Assembly: GCA_031284225.1 (NCBI GenBank)
Contig: JAITAH010000103.1
Location: 1 to 18,314, forward strand
Direction of reading: 5' to 3'
DNA: 18,314 bases
Source of the DNA: Dysgonamonadaceae bacterium
GTDB lineage: Bacteria; Bacteroidota; Bacteroidia; Bacteroidales; Azobacteroidaceae
In this document: piece after piece, positions 1-8,879 of the stretch
Layout of the letters: every line of letters starts with the position of its first letter
Position numbering within the stretch: the stretch's first letter is position 1
The notes under the pieces: model-generated
The model's input: only the letters and a program-made list of their open reading frames with translations
Told to the model about the DNA's origin: nothing
Database searches by the model: none
Made by a program: the position numbers and the translations under genes

Positions 1-1
1 A

Positions 2-58
2 TTGGATGATTTGCTTCCGGAAGCCGGAATCAGTCTGGGAGAGGTTTGGTTGGAATGA
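2..58 (+). CDS. 3' end of an unidentified upstream gene (partial)
   Basis: An open frame runs from the window edge to a TGA at 56-58 and encodes the last 18 residues of a protein, LDDLLPEAGISLGEVWLE. It is too short to assign to a family. Its position directly ahead of the SusC gene on the same strand suggests it belongs to the same polysaccharide utilisation locus. In known beta-1,4-galactan loci of Bacteroides a GH2 beta-galactosidase and a hybrid two-component regulator lie nearby, but nothing in these residues proves either. The frame could also be chance, since only 19 codons are visible. Confidence 0.4.
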   Translation: MDDLLPEAGISLGEVWLE

Positions 59-94
59 ATGGTAGAATAAATGGTAGAATAAATGAGTAAATAG
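59..94 (+). repeat. 12-base tandem repeat forming micro-ORFs
   Basis: The 12-mer ATGGTAGAATAA occurs twice in tandem (59-70 and 71-82) and is followed by a diverged third unit, ATGAGTAAATAG (83-94). Each unit reads as a three-codon ORF (Met-Val-Glu-stop twice, then Met-Ser-Lys-stop). All are in the frame of the upstream partial gene, and the first ATG directly follows its TGA. The array lies 35 bases before the susC start. It may be a recent slippage duplication or part of the susC leader; no function can be shown. Confidence 0.7.
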
Positions 95-128
95 CGTCTA
101 AATAAATTATTAAATTACATTCAAAATC

Positions 129-3086
129 ATGAAAAACATCAAGAAATACGGAAGATTTTGGTCTTATTGTTGGACGATAGTCCTGTGTTTGTTGCCTTTA
201 TTGGCCAATGCACAAGCTAAAAATGTGCAGGGAATCGTTGTCGATGAAAAGAGAGAGCCGCTTACCGGATGTAGCGTAAAAATTTCCGGAACTACATTCG
301 GCACGGTTACCGACTTAAATGGAAAATTTGAAATTACTTTGCCGGAAGGGAATAGTCTGCTCGAATTTTCTTTTTTAGGTTACAAACCGCAAATCGTAAG
401 CGTTGACGACAACAACCGGATAACCGTTCAGTTGCAACCCGATGAGAAACTAATCAACGAGGTGGTAGTCATTGGTTACGGAACGCAACGAAAAAAAGAC
501 CTTACCGGCTCTGTTGCAGTCGTTACCGACAAAGACTTTAACAACGGCTTGATAAACTCTCCCGAACAATTAATCAACGGGAAAATAGCCGGTCTGCAAG
601 TCATGTCGAACAATGGTTCTCCAACTTCAGGAAGCAGCATCCGCATTCGGGGTGGGGCGTCCCTGAATGCCAGCAACGAACCGCTGATCGTGTTAGACGG
701 CGTACCGCTCGAAATCGGTGGAATTAGCGGAAACGACAACAACTTTTTAAGCTTGATTAATCCGAATGACATTGAAAGTATGACCGTACTAAAAGATGCT
801 TCTTCTACGGCTATCTACGGCTCGCGGGCTTCCAACGGCGTTTTGCTTATTACGACAAAAAAGGGAAGCGGCGAGCGATTAAAAATTAATTTCACCACAA
901 CCAACTCTATTCAAACCCGCACCCAATCGGCAGATATGCTTTCGGAAAATCAATTCAGAGACGTTATCCAATCGCAAGGGAGCAATCTCCAAAAATCGCT
1001 TATCGGAAATGCCTCGACCGATTGGAACGACGAAATTTTTCAGTCCGCTTTCGGTACGGATAATAATTTAAGTTTGTCGGGTAAAATAGCAGAGCAGCTG
1101 CCGTTCCGGGCTTCTTTGGGCGCTTATAAGCAAGACGGTATATTGAAAACTGATCAGGTAAACCGCTATACCGGAAATTTGTCGATCAGCCCTTCCTTTT
1201 TTAAAGATTACCTGAAATTCAACCTAAACGTAAAAGCGGCCATGAACAATAACCGCTTTGCCGATGGGGCTGCGGTATGGAATGCGGCCACCTACAACCC
1301 AACCATTCCTGTTTATTCCGGCTCAAGCGAATATGGCGGATACAACGAAGCGACCAACGGAGGAAACCTCGTAACCAGAGCGGTTTTAAACCCGCTGGGA
1401 ATATTGGAAGAGCGCAACTCTACGAGTACCGTAGGACGGATAATCGGAAATTTAGACGCCGATTACCAAATGCGCTTTCTCCCCGATCTGCGGGCGCATG
1501 TTACATTAGGTTACGATTATGCTCAAGGCGAAGGAAAAGTGTATGTGCCGGCAGAAGCCGCTTATGCTTACTCTTCCGGCGGACGAGATTATCGATACGG
1601 TCCGCAGAAAAAAGAAAACCGCTTGTTTACCGCATACCTGAACTACAACCATTTATTTCCGGACATAAAAAGCGCATTCGATGCGACGGCCGGATACGAT
1701 TATCAGTTCTGGAAATCAACTGCGCCAACTTACGAAGAATTGAACATAGCGGGCGAAGCTCAATCCACCTCCGCAGCCTCCGACCAAAGGCATCTGCTTC
1801 TTTCGCTCTATGCCCGCTTGAATTACTCGTATGATTCTCGCTATCTTCTTACCGCAACGGTACGCCGCGACGGAACTTCCCGTTTCAGTAAAAATAATCG
1901 CTGGGGAACATTTCCCTCTTTGGCATTCGCTTGGCGGCTGACGGAAGAAACATTCTTAAAGAACAATGGGATGCTGAGCGACTTGAAGCTGCGCTTGAGC
2001 TACGGTGCAACCGGACAACAGGACGGAATCGGCAACTACGGTTATTTGCCGGTATATACCTATGGGCAAGACGGCGCTCAATACCTTTTCGGAAATCAGT
2101 ATTACTACACCTATCGTCCCGAAGCTTATAATTCCGATTTGAAATGGGAAAGTACAACGGCTTATAATGCCGGTATTGATTTTGCGTTTCTAAATGGGCG
2201 AATTGCCGGCAGCTTGGATTACTACGCCCGCAAAACAAAAGATTTGTTAGCAATTGTTCCTACGCCTGCAGGAACCAATTTCGACAAAACCATTATGACC
2301 AACGTAGGAAACGTAGATAGCGACGGATGGGAATTTGCTTTGAACGCCACCCTGTTAAATACCAGGAATATAACATGGAGCGTCGCTTTCAATACCACGC
2401 TCCAGAAAGTAAAAATTGATAACCTTTCGTTGATAGAAGGAACGGAAATTGTCAGCACGCCGGTGGGTCCAACCATTGATAATACCTACATTCAAGTATT
2501 TACGGAAGGCTATGCGCCTTACATGTTTTACGTATATAAACAGCTTTACGACGAAAAAACCGGTAAACCGATAGAAGGCGCCTATGCAAACCTGGATAAT
2601 AATGCGGAAATTAATTCCGACGACCTCTATCATTATCATTCTCCGGCGCCGGATGTGATGTTCGGATTAAGTACGCAATTTCAATACAAAAAATGGAGCT
2701 TGGGAATGGGATTTCGCGCCAACGTAGGAAACTACGTCTATAACGGAATGGCAATGAATACGGGTGCATTCGGTACGGTATCCTACAACGATTTTCAGCT
2801 CAACAATCTGAATAAAAGTTATTTGAAAACAGGATTTCAGTCGCGTCAATACCTTTCGGATTATTACGTAGAAAATGCCTCGTTCTTGAAAATGGACAAC
2901 CTCGCCCTCGGATACGATTTCGGCGAAATTATCCGAAATACTCGCTTGAATCTTTCCGTTATGGTTCAGAATGTATTTACTTGGACAAAATATTCCGGCG
3001 TCGACCCGGAAGTCCCCAGCGGATTTGACAGTACTTTTTATCCTCGCCCTCGGATATTTTCACTCAGCTTAGGTCTTGAATTTTAA
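129..3086 (+). CDS. SusC-type TonB-dependent outer-membrane transporter
   Basis: This 985-residue protein is a TonB-linked outer-membrane transporter of the SusC/RagA family, expected to import oligosaccharides with its SusD partner. A signal peptide covers about residues 1-28 (ending LLANAQA). A carboxypeptidase-like regulatory domain follows (about 31-103, with GTTFGTVTDLNGKFEI and FSFLGYK). Next come the family TonB-box region VVVIGYGTQ (112-120) and the plug (about 121-245, with IRIRGG, PLIVLDGVPL and the hallmark LKDASSTAIYGSRASNGVLL). The rest is the beta-barrel, which ends in Phe (SLSLGLEF) as usual for barrel insertion signals. Length is typical. It is the first complete gene of a four-gene + strand unit, 12 bases ahead of the SusD gene. 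No consensus promoter is evident in the leader. Galactan-derived substrate is inferred from the GH53 gene downstream. Confidence 0.96.
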   Translation: MKNIKKYGRFWSYCWTIVLCLLPLLANAQAKNVQGIVVDEKREPLTGCSVKISGTTFGTVTDLNGKFEITLPEGNSLLEFSFLGYKPQIVSVDDNNRITVQLQPDEKLINEVVVIGYGTQRKKDLTGSVAVVTDKDFNNGLINSPEQLINGKIAGLQVMSNNGSPTSGSSIRIRGGASLNASNEPLIVLDGVPLEIGGISGNDNNFLSLINPNDIESMTVLKDASSTAIYGSRASNGVLLITTKKGSGERLKINFTTTNSIQTRTQSADMLSENQFRDVIQSQGSNLQKSLIGNASTDWNDEIFQSAFGTDNNLSLSGKIAEQLPFRASLGAYKQDGILKTDQVNRYTGNLSISPSFFKDYLKFNLNVKAAMNNNRFADGAAVWNAATYNPTIPVYSGSSEYGGYNEATNGGNLVTRAVLNPLGILEERNSTSTVGRIIGNLDADYQMRFLPDLRAHVTLGYDYAQGEGKVYVPAEAAYAYSSGGRDYRYGPQKKENRLFTAYLNYNHLFPDIKSAFDATAGYDYQFWKSTAPTYEELNIAGEAQSTSAASDQRHLLLSLYARLNYSYDSRYLLTATVRRDGTSRFSKNNRWGTFPSLAFAWRLTEETFLKNNGMLSDLKLRLSYGATGQQDGIGNYGYLPVYTYGQDGAQYLFGNQYYYTYRPEAYNSDLKWESTTAYNAGIDFAFLNGRIAGSLDYYARKTKDLLAIVPTPAGTNFDKTIMTNVGNVDSDGWEFALNATLLNTRNITWSVAFNTTLQKVKIDNLSLIEGTEIVSTPVGPTIDNTYIQVFTEGYAPYMFYVYKQLYDEKTGKPIEGAYANLDNNAEINSDDLYHYHSPAPDVMFGLSTQFQYKKWSLGMGFRANVGNYVYNGMAMNTGAFGTVSYNDFQLNNLNKSYLKTGFQSRQYLSDYYVENASFLKMDNLALGYDFGEIIRNTRLNLSVMVQNVFTWTKYSGVDPEVPSGFDSTFYPRPRIFSLSLGLEF

Positions 3087-3098
3087 TAATATAAAAAG

Positions 3099-4682
3099 AT
3101 GAAAAACATAAGAACATATACAAGAATAGTAGCATTAACAATGCTTGGTTTCGCTTCATGCGTGGATGAACTCGATCAAATGCCACATATAGAAACCACT
3201 TCGGCGTCGGTGTATGAACAAGCCGCCAACTACAAATCGGTATTGGCAAAGCTGTATGCCTCATTTGTGATATCCGGACACGAAAAAGGCGGCGGAAATG
3301 CCGATATTGCAAGCGATAATGGAGAAAATAGCGATTACTTGCGCATTTATTTCAATCTTCAGGAAGTTCCCACAGAAGAAATAGCCTACACCTGGCTCGA
3401 AGGAAATAACATGACAAACATCGCTTACATGAAATGGGAAGCTACCGACATTTGGGTATCCGATATGTATTACCGGATATATTACTCCATTGCGCTATGC
3501 AACGAGTTTTTACGAAATGCAACCGATGGACAAATGGCCGGATTTACGGAAAATGAGCAAAAAGATATTCGTACTTTCCGCTTGGAAGCGCGTTTTTTAC
3601 GGGCATTGGCGTATTTCCATGCGCTGGATTTGTACGGCAATATTCCATTTGTCAGCGAAAACGATCCGGTAGGCGCATTTATCCCGCCACGTTACACCCG
3701 CGCTCAAATCTTTGAATTTGTTGAAAACGAACTAAAAGAAATTGCGCCGCTTTTGCCTTCTCCCTCCGAAACAGAATATGCCCGGGCAACGAAAGGCGCA
3801 GCTTGGACGCTGCTGGCAAAACTCTACCTTAACGCGGAAGTCTATGTGCAAAAACAGTATTATACGGAATGTATTGCTGCCTGCAAAAACGTTTTTGCCG
3901 AAAACTATTCATTAGAGCCGGACTACGCCAAACTTTTCAACGCCGACAACCATTTACGCGCCAACGAAATTATTTTCCCCTTTGCTGTTGATGCTCAACA
4001 TACTACCTCGTGGGGAGCCACTACCTATCTTGTGTGCGGAGCTATCGTTACAACAGGCTCCCAAAATGCGGCAGATTACGGCGTAGATGAAGCTTGGGGA
4101 ATGTTTCGCGTAAGACCGGAATTGCCAAACAAATTCGCCGCACAAGACAGGCGAGCCTTGTTCCATACGCAGGGACAAACATTAAATTTGGACGTTATGA
4201 CCGACCAAACGCAAGGATACTGCGTGGAAAAATGGACCAATCTTACCGACGACGGTCAAAAAGCATCCAACACAGCCGCTGACGGCGTAAATACCGATTT
4301 CCCGATGTTCCGGTTAGCCGATGTATATCTGATGTTTGCTGAAGCCGTTGTCCGTGGTGGCACAGGCGCTTCTTTTGCCGACGCACGCGCCTACATTAAT
4401 TTACTACGCGAAAGAGCTTATGGTGATAATTCAGGCAATGTTTTATCCGACAGCGATTTAAAATTAGATTTGATATTGGACGAAAGGGCGCGAGAACTCT
4501 ATTGGGAATGTACCCGCAGAACCGACTTGATACGTTTTGGCCGGTTTACGGGAAATAGCTACGTTTGGCAATGGAAAGGCGGAGTAAAAGAAGGAACCGG
4601 AACGGATGAAAAATACAATATTTATCCGATTCCCTATACCGAACTCTCGGCTAATCCGAATCTCACAAATGAAAATTACTAA
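3099..4682 (+). CDS. SusD-type surface glycan-binding lipoprotein
   Basis: This 527-residue SusD/RagB-family lipoprotein would form the lid of the preceding SusC transporter and bind glycan at the cell surface. A short signal peptide ends in a lipobox (LGFASC), placing the lipidated cysteine at residue 21. Family features include the N-terminal SusD-like region (EAANYKSVLAKLYASF type, about 40-60), the helical TPR-like core with FRLEARFLRALAYFHALDLYGNIPF (about 152-176), a late segment FPMFRLADVYLMFAEA, and the C-terminal ERARELYWECTRRTDLIRFGRF followed by IYPIPYTEL near the end. Length is normal. It starts 12 bases after the SusC stop and ends 20 bases before the next lipoprotein, consistent with one transcript. 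Ligand identity is inferred from context only. Confidence 0.96.
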   Translation: MKNIRTYTRIVALTMLGFASCVDELDQMPHIETTSASVYEQAANYKSVLAKLYASFVISGHEKGGGNADIASDNGENSDYLRIYFNLQEVPTEEIAYTWLEGNNMTNIAYMKWEATDIWVSDMYYRIYYSIALCNEFLRNATDGQMAGFTENEQKDIRTFRLEARFLRALAYFHALDLYGNIPFVSENDPVGAFIPPRYTRAQIFEFVENELKEIAPLLPSPSETEYARATKGAAWTLLAKLYLNAEVYVQKQYYTECIAACKNVFAENYSLEPDYAKLFNADNHLRANEIIFPFAVDAQHTTSWGATTYLVCGAIVTTGSQNAADYGVDEAWGMFRVRPELPNKFAAQDRRALFHTQGQTLNLDVMTDQTQGYCVEKWTNLTDDGQKASNTAADGVNTDFPMFRLADVYLMFAEAVVRGGTGASFADARAYINLLRERAYGDNSGNVLSDSDLKLDLILDERARELYWECTRRTDLIRFGRFTGNSYVWQWKGGVKEGTGTDEKYNIYPIPYTELSANPNLTNENY

Positions 4683-4702
4683 CTCATAATTCATTCACAC
4701 GT

Positions 4703-6409
4703 ATGAAAACTCAAATAATAAATAGATGCATAGGCGCCTTGTTATTGTTCATTACCATAGCCGCTTGCGAAGAAGACGGCGAGCGCGTTTATCTTTCTGG
4801 TCTCGAAGAAAATGAACTTACGGCAACAGAAAGTCATTTAGCGCTTTCGCAAGATAATTCTCAACAAATCGTATTGTCGTTGGTATGGAACAAGAGCGCT
4901 CTTGTGGTAAATAATTCCGATAAACCCGCTCCTAACGTGCTGGCCACTTATTTGCAAATTTCCACTGGCGATGACTTTACGTCCCACTATGTTGAAACGC
5001 TGGAAAAAAATCTCTCAAAAGCATACACTGGTGCAGAAGTAAACGCAATTGCTAAAAATCTCGGCATGGAACCGGATGTTTCTTCTCCGCTGTATTTTCG
5101 TATCCGGTCCAGCATAGGCAACAATATGGAATCGGTCTTCAGCAATGTGGTAACGGTAAACGTAATTCCTTATTTGATAGATATGTCTATCGGATTTATC
5201 CTCAATGCAGATAAAGAAGACGTCGGTCGAACGCTCGCTTCCCCGCTATCCGACGGTATTTATACCGGATTCATGGGAGCTTCCGGCTGGCAAAACTTTT
5301 TTCTTCTCGAAGGCGATGGAACCATTTGGGGAAATACTCCCGAAGACGGTAAAGAGTTCTATATTTCTTCTGAAGAAGGTAGCTGGAATTTTTGGTTTCC
5401 CGGTATAGCCGGTTGTTATTATGTAGAAATCAACACGAACGCCAATGTTCGACAGTGGTCGGCGCTCCTTATCCCTGCATTAACGGTTAGTGGAGACATT
5501 ACGGGAGAAATGACCTTTGATCGTTCCCAAGTGCAATGGACTGCTGGTTTCAATGCAACATCCACCACCTTGAAAATACGGTTGAACGCCAACGGAAAAC
5601 AATACGATGCTACGACAGCTACCAACGACGCGCTGGCTATTGACACGCCGCTTGCCTTTGCAGAAAACGGCAGCGGAACGCTTCGCCTTGCAGAGCAAGC
5701 CGGCGACATTACAATTACCGTACCCGAAGCCGGAGAATATACCTTAGTGGTTGACCTTAGCAATCCCAATGAATGGACTTGCCGAACGGTAACCGGTTCC
5801 GTAGCGCCGCCGCCGGCAGTAAATCCATACGTTTATCTGCCGGGAATTGGCGATGGAGAAGGAAATTGGACTTTTAACGCCAAACTCTCGCTATACGATG
5901 AAGATAAATTGGCATACGCCGGAGCAGTAAATGTAAACGCTGCTTGGGGTTATACTATCAATACCGAAGAAAATAACTGGGACGACAAATATACCTTGGC
6001 CGACGGCGACGCCTTTAGCGGAACGTTAACTTTCAAAGGTGAACAAAATCTACCGGCGCCGGAAGCAGGACTTTATCTGGTAGAAACTTCGCTCAAAGAA
6101 CTTACCTACCATCTCACTCCGGTGGAAAGTCGGATTTATGTAGTCGGGTTGCATGACTCGTGGACTTTCGACGTGCCGTTAACTGAAGAAACAACCACTC
6201 CCGACGTTTTCTCCGGCGATATTACCATTAACGGCGCTTCTTCCTGGGGTTTTCAAATCCATATAGATAGTTCCTGGCAATGCTATTATGGCGGATCGGA
6301 AGGAAAATTATACTACAAAGGAGCAAATATAACCGATGATGCTTCTCTCGCTCCCGGAACTTACAGAATGACGGTAGATTTAATAAACGGAACATACGTT
6401 ATCAAATGA
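4703..6409 (+). CDS. SusE/SusF-type multi-module glycan-binding lipoprotein
   Basis: This 568-residue lipoprotein has a signal peptide with lipobox TIAAC (Cys22). The acidic stretch EEDGE that follows resembles the surface-export signals of Bacteroidota lipoproteins. Residues about 30-155 resemble the SusE N-terminal region, with LSLVWNKS, TYLQIS and LYFRIRSSIGNNMESVFSNVV. The rest appears to be four beta-sandwich modules (about 160-262, 263-367, 374-475, 476-568). Each ends in a similar strand pair: GCYYVEINTNANVRQWSALL, GEYTLVVDLSNPNEWTCR, GLYLVETSLKELTYHLTPV, GTYRMTVDLINGTYVIK. The modules are rich in exposed Trp (GNWTF, NNWDDKY, HDSWTF, SSWQCY) suited to sugar stacking. The gene sits between SusD and the GH53 gene, which it overlaps by ATGA. 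Its likely role is surface binding of galactan. Family is fairly sure; domain edges and ligand are inferred. Confidence 0.85.
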   Translation: MKTQIINRCIGALLLFITIAACEEDGERVYLSGLEENELTATESHLALSQDNSQQIVLSLVWNKSALVVNNSDKPAPNVLATYLQISTGDDFTSHYVETLEKNLSKAYTGAEVNAIAKNLGMEPDVSSPLYFRIRSSIGNNMESVFSNVVTVNVIPYLIDMSIGFILNADKEDVGRTLASPLSDGIYTGFMGASGWQNFFLLEGDGTIWGNTPEDGKEFYISSEEGSWNFWFPGIAGCYYVEINTNANVRQWSALLIPALTVSGDITGEMTFDRSQVQWTAGFNATSTTLKIRLNANGKQYDATTATNDALAIDTPLAFAENGSGTLRLAEQAGDITITVPEAGEYTLVVDLSNPNEWTCRTVTGSVAPPPAVNPYVYLPGIGDGEGNWTFNAKLSLYDEDKLAYAGAVNVNAAWGYTINTEENNWDDKYTLADGDAFSGTLTFKGEQNLPAPEAGLYLVETSLKELTYHLTPVESRIYVVGLHDSWTFDVPLTEETTTPDVFSGDITINGASSWGFQIHIDSSWQCYYGGSEGKLYYKGANITDDASLAPGTYRMTVDLINGTYVIK

Positions 6410-7458
6410 GTACAATACTGTTTCTTCGATATAATCCTCGTTTTATTCTTTTTCTTTCATTTCTGCTGATTTTTATCGCCTGTCAGGAAGAAAGCAATCC
6501 GCCGCCCCCTGCGCCCCCAGATTATGATATGACCGGTTTTGCCAAAGGCGCAGACGTTAGTTGGATTACCGAAATGGAAAAAGCCGGACGCAAATTCTAT
6601 GATCCGGACGGAAACGAAAAAGAAGGCATGACTTTGTTGCGGGATTGCGGGATAAACGCTATTCGCTTGCGAGTCTGGGTAAATCCTGCAGACGGATGGT
6701 GCAGCAAGGAAGATATGTTGGTAAAAGCCATTCGTGCCCATCGCTTGGGAATGCGCCTCCTGATCGATTTCCACTACAGCGATTGGTGGGCCGACCCCGG
6801 AAAACAAACCATTCCGGCAGCATGGGAAGGAATGAATTTGGAAGAAATGAAACAAGCCGTGAAAACGCATACCGTAACTACGCTCGGATTATTGAAAACG
6901 AATGGCGTACAACCGGAATGGGTACAAGTCGGAAATGAAACTGGAAATGGAATGCTTTGGCCTGTCGGACAGGCAGATATTAATATGGCCAATTATGCTG
7001 CTCTGAACAATGCCGGATATGACGCCGTCAAATCGGTATTCCCGGACGCCTGCGTAATTGTTCATTTGCAAGAAGGAAACAACAACAACCTGTACCGCTG
7101 GTTATTCGACGGATTAAAAAAGAATGGAGGAAAATGGGACATGATTGGCATGTCCCTCTATGCCTCCTCAGATAATTGGCAGGCGACAAACAGACAATGT
7201 GTTGCCAACGTGAACGATATGATTAATCGTTACGATACCAAAGTAATGATTTGCGAAGTCGGAATGCCTTGGAACCAACCGGAAATATCCAACGCTTTTT
7301 TAACAGATATCATTTTGCAGGCAAAGAATATAACCGGCGATAAATGCCAGGGAGTATTCTATTGGGAACCGCAAGCGTATGGAAATTGGAAAGAATATAC
7401 ATTGGGCGCATTCGACGCTGCCGGCAAGCCTACAATTGCGTTGGAAGCCTTTCGATAA
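6406..7458 (+). CDS. GH53 endo-beta-1,4-galactanase lipoprotein
   Basis: This 350-residue protein is an arabinogalactan endo-beta-1,4-galactanase of glycoside hydrolase family 53 (clan GH-A TIM barrel), which cuts internal beta-1,4-galactosyl bonds. A signal peptide ends in lipobox FIAC (Cys26), followed by QEES and a proline-rich tether (31-38) leading to the barrel. Family motifs are FAKGADVSW, GINAIRLRVWVNP (82-94), LLIDFHYSDWWADPGKQ and WVQVGNETGNGMLWPVG. The likely acid/base is Glu178 in GNE, and the likely nucleophile is Glu284 in MICEVGMPW. The barrel end is VFYWEP. Length is typical for a single-domain GH53. The start ATG overlaps the stop of the preceding gene as ATGA, suggesting translational coupling. 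As a lipoprotein beside SusC/D it probably acts at the cell surface to make oligosaccharides for import. Confidence 0.94.
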   Translation: MSTILFLRYNPRFILFLSFLLIFIACQEESNPPPPAPPDYDMTGFAKGADVSWITEMEKAGRKFYDPDGNEKEGMTLLRDCGINAIRLRVWVNPADGWCSKEDMLVKAIRAHRLGMRLLIDFHYSDWWADPGKQTIPAAWEGMNLEEMKQAVKTHTVTTLGLLKTNGVQPEWVQVGNETGNGMLWPVGQADINMANYAALNNAGYDAVKSVFPDACVIVHLQEGNNNNLYRWLFDGLKKNGGKWDMIGMSLYASSDNWQATNRQCVANVNDMINRYDTKVMICEVGMPWNQPEISNAFLTDIILQAKNITGDKCQGVFYWEPQAYGNWKEYTLGAFDAAGKPTIALEAFR

Positions 7459-7553
7459 AAGTGGTTAACGCAACGGCTATCGGCAAAACCGATTCTTGCA
7501 GGTCAATAAATTCATTTGTATTGTATTGAATATCAGTAGAAAACTTATAGAAT

Positions 7554-7585
7554 GTTGTTTTTGTAGAAAAATAGGCGTATTTTTG
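7554..7585 (+). promoter_or_regulatory. Predicted purD promoter
   Basis: TATTTTTG at 7578-7585 fits the Bacteroides -7 consensus TAnnTTTG exactly. GTTG at 7554-7557, 20 bases upstream, is a 3/4 match to the -33 TTTG. Transcription would begin near 7592, about 16 bases before the purD ATG. The rest of the 149-base gap after the GH53 gene holds no ORF and no convincing terminator, only a weak 5-bp hairpin at 7479-7493. Confidence 0.55.
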
Positions 7586-7607
7586 TAACACTTTTTTTCA
7601 ATACACA

Positions 7608-8879
7608 ATGATGAACATTCTATTATTAGGCTCCGGCGGAAGAGAACATGCTTTGGCATGGAAGCTCAAACAAAGTTCAAAAATCGGCCGGCTCTACATT
7701 GCTCCGGGAAATGCGGGAACGGCAACCGTCGGAACGAACGTCCCCATTCAGGCGACGGATTTCGAAGCATTAAAATCGTTTGCCTTGGAACAGGCTATCA
7801 ATATGGTGGTGGTAGGCCCGGAAGATCCGCTGGTAAAAGGCATTTACGATTTTTTCCGGACAGACGCGCAGTTGCAGCATATTTCTGTCGTCGGACCTTC
7901 GAAGAAAGGGGCGCAACTGGAAGGCAGCAAAGGTTTTGCAAAAGCGTTTATGTTGCGTCAAAGTATCCCTACCGCGCGTTATTGGTGCGTTACGAAAGAA
8001 AATTTATCCGAAGGTATCGCTTTTATGCGGACATTACAGGCTCCTTACGTCTTAAAAGCGGACGGGCTGGCCGCCGGCAAAGGCGTATTGATTATTGAGG
8101 ATTTAGACGAAGCGGTACACGAACTCAATGCGATGCTGAACGGCAGTTTCGGAAAAGCAAGTGAAACGGTTGTCATTGAGGAATTTCTTTCCGGTATCGA
8201 ATGTTCGGTTTTTGTGCTGACGGACGGCGCTCATTATAAAATCCTTCCCGAAGCCAAAGATTACAAGCGGATCGGCGAAGGAGATACGGGTTTGAATACG
8301 GGCGGCATGGGAGCCGTCAGTCCGGTTTCGTTTGCCGACGACAAATTCATGAAAAAAGTAGAACAGCGGATTGTCATTCCGACCATTAAGGGATTAAAAA
8401 GAGAAGAAATCGACTATAAAGGATTTATTTTCTTCGGATTAATCAATGTGAAAGGCGAACCGATGGTCATCGAATACAATTGCCGGATGGGAGATCCGGA
8501 AACAGAGGTTGTCCTGCTGCGTATCCGGTCGGATTTGGTCGATTTGCTGGAAGGCGTGGCCAATGAAAACCTGCACGAAAAAGAATTACGGATAGATGAC
8601 CGGACGGCTGTAACGGTCATGCTGGTTTCCGGCGGCTATCCGGGAGATTATGGTAAAGGCTATCCGGTAACAGGATGGGATAAAACGCGCGGCAGCATTC
8701 TTTTCCATGCGGGAACGGTTGAAAAAAAGGGGGAAATCGTTACCGACGGCGGCCGTATTATCGCTGTCAGTTCGTATGGAGCAACGAAAGAAGAAGCTTT
8801 ACAGCAATCGTTTACCAATGCCGACGTCATCCATTTTGAAGGAAAGTATTACCGGAAAGACATCGGTTTCGATTTGTAA
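7608..8879 (+). CDS. purD: Phosphoribosylamine--glycine ligase (GARS)
   Basis: PurD joins glycine to 5-phosphoribosylamine with ATP to make glycinamide ribonucleotide, the second step of de novo purine synthesis in the cytoplasm. The 423-residue length is normal. Motifs in order are the N-terminal fold [13 protein letters not shown] (8-20), GPEDPL (70-75), the ATP-grasp entry [24 protein letters not shown], the conserved loop [18 protein letters not shown] and the metal-binding [15 protein letters not shown]. The C-terminal domain contains [10 protein letters not shown]. Two consecutive ATGs (7608 and 7611) are possible starts; the second gives the more usual [11 protein letters not shown] consensus promoter lies just upstream, and the next gene begins at the base right after the stop. 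No truncation or odd residue was noticed. Confidence 0.97.
   Translation: MMNILLLGSGGREHALAWKLKQSSKIGRLYIAPGNAGTATVGTNVPIQATDFEALKSFALEQAINMVVVGPEDPLVKGIYDFFRTDAQLQHISVVGPSKKGAQLEGSKGFAKAFMLRQSIPTARYWCVTKENLSEGIAFMRTLQAPYVLKADGLAAGKGVLIIEDLDEAVHELNAMLNGSFGKASETVVIEEFLSGIECSVFVLTDGAHYKILPEAKDYKRIGEGDTGLNTGGMGAVSPVSFADDKFMKKVEQRIVIPTIKGLKREEIDYKGFIFFGLINVKGEPMVIEYNCRMGDPETEVVLLRIRSDLVDLLEGVANENLHEKELRIDDRTAVTVMLVSGGYPGDYGKGYPVTGWDKTRGSILFHAGTVEKKGEIVTDGGRIIAVSSYGATKEEALQQSFTNADVIHFEGKYYRKDIGFDL

Noticed and set aside
59..94. Tandem repeat as a CRISPR-like array
   Set aside because: The units are 12 bases with no spacers and no cas genes are present.
1277..1834. 185-codon + strand open frame inside the SusC gene
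   Set aside because: It is out of frame with a well-supported SusC barrel and is rich in Arg and Ser, typical of a shadow frame.
7479..7493. Hairpin ATCGG-CAAAA-CCGAT after the GH53 gene as a terminator
   Set aside because: The stem is only 5 bp and no T run follows, so it is not convincing.
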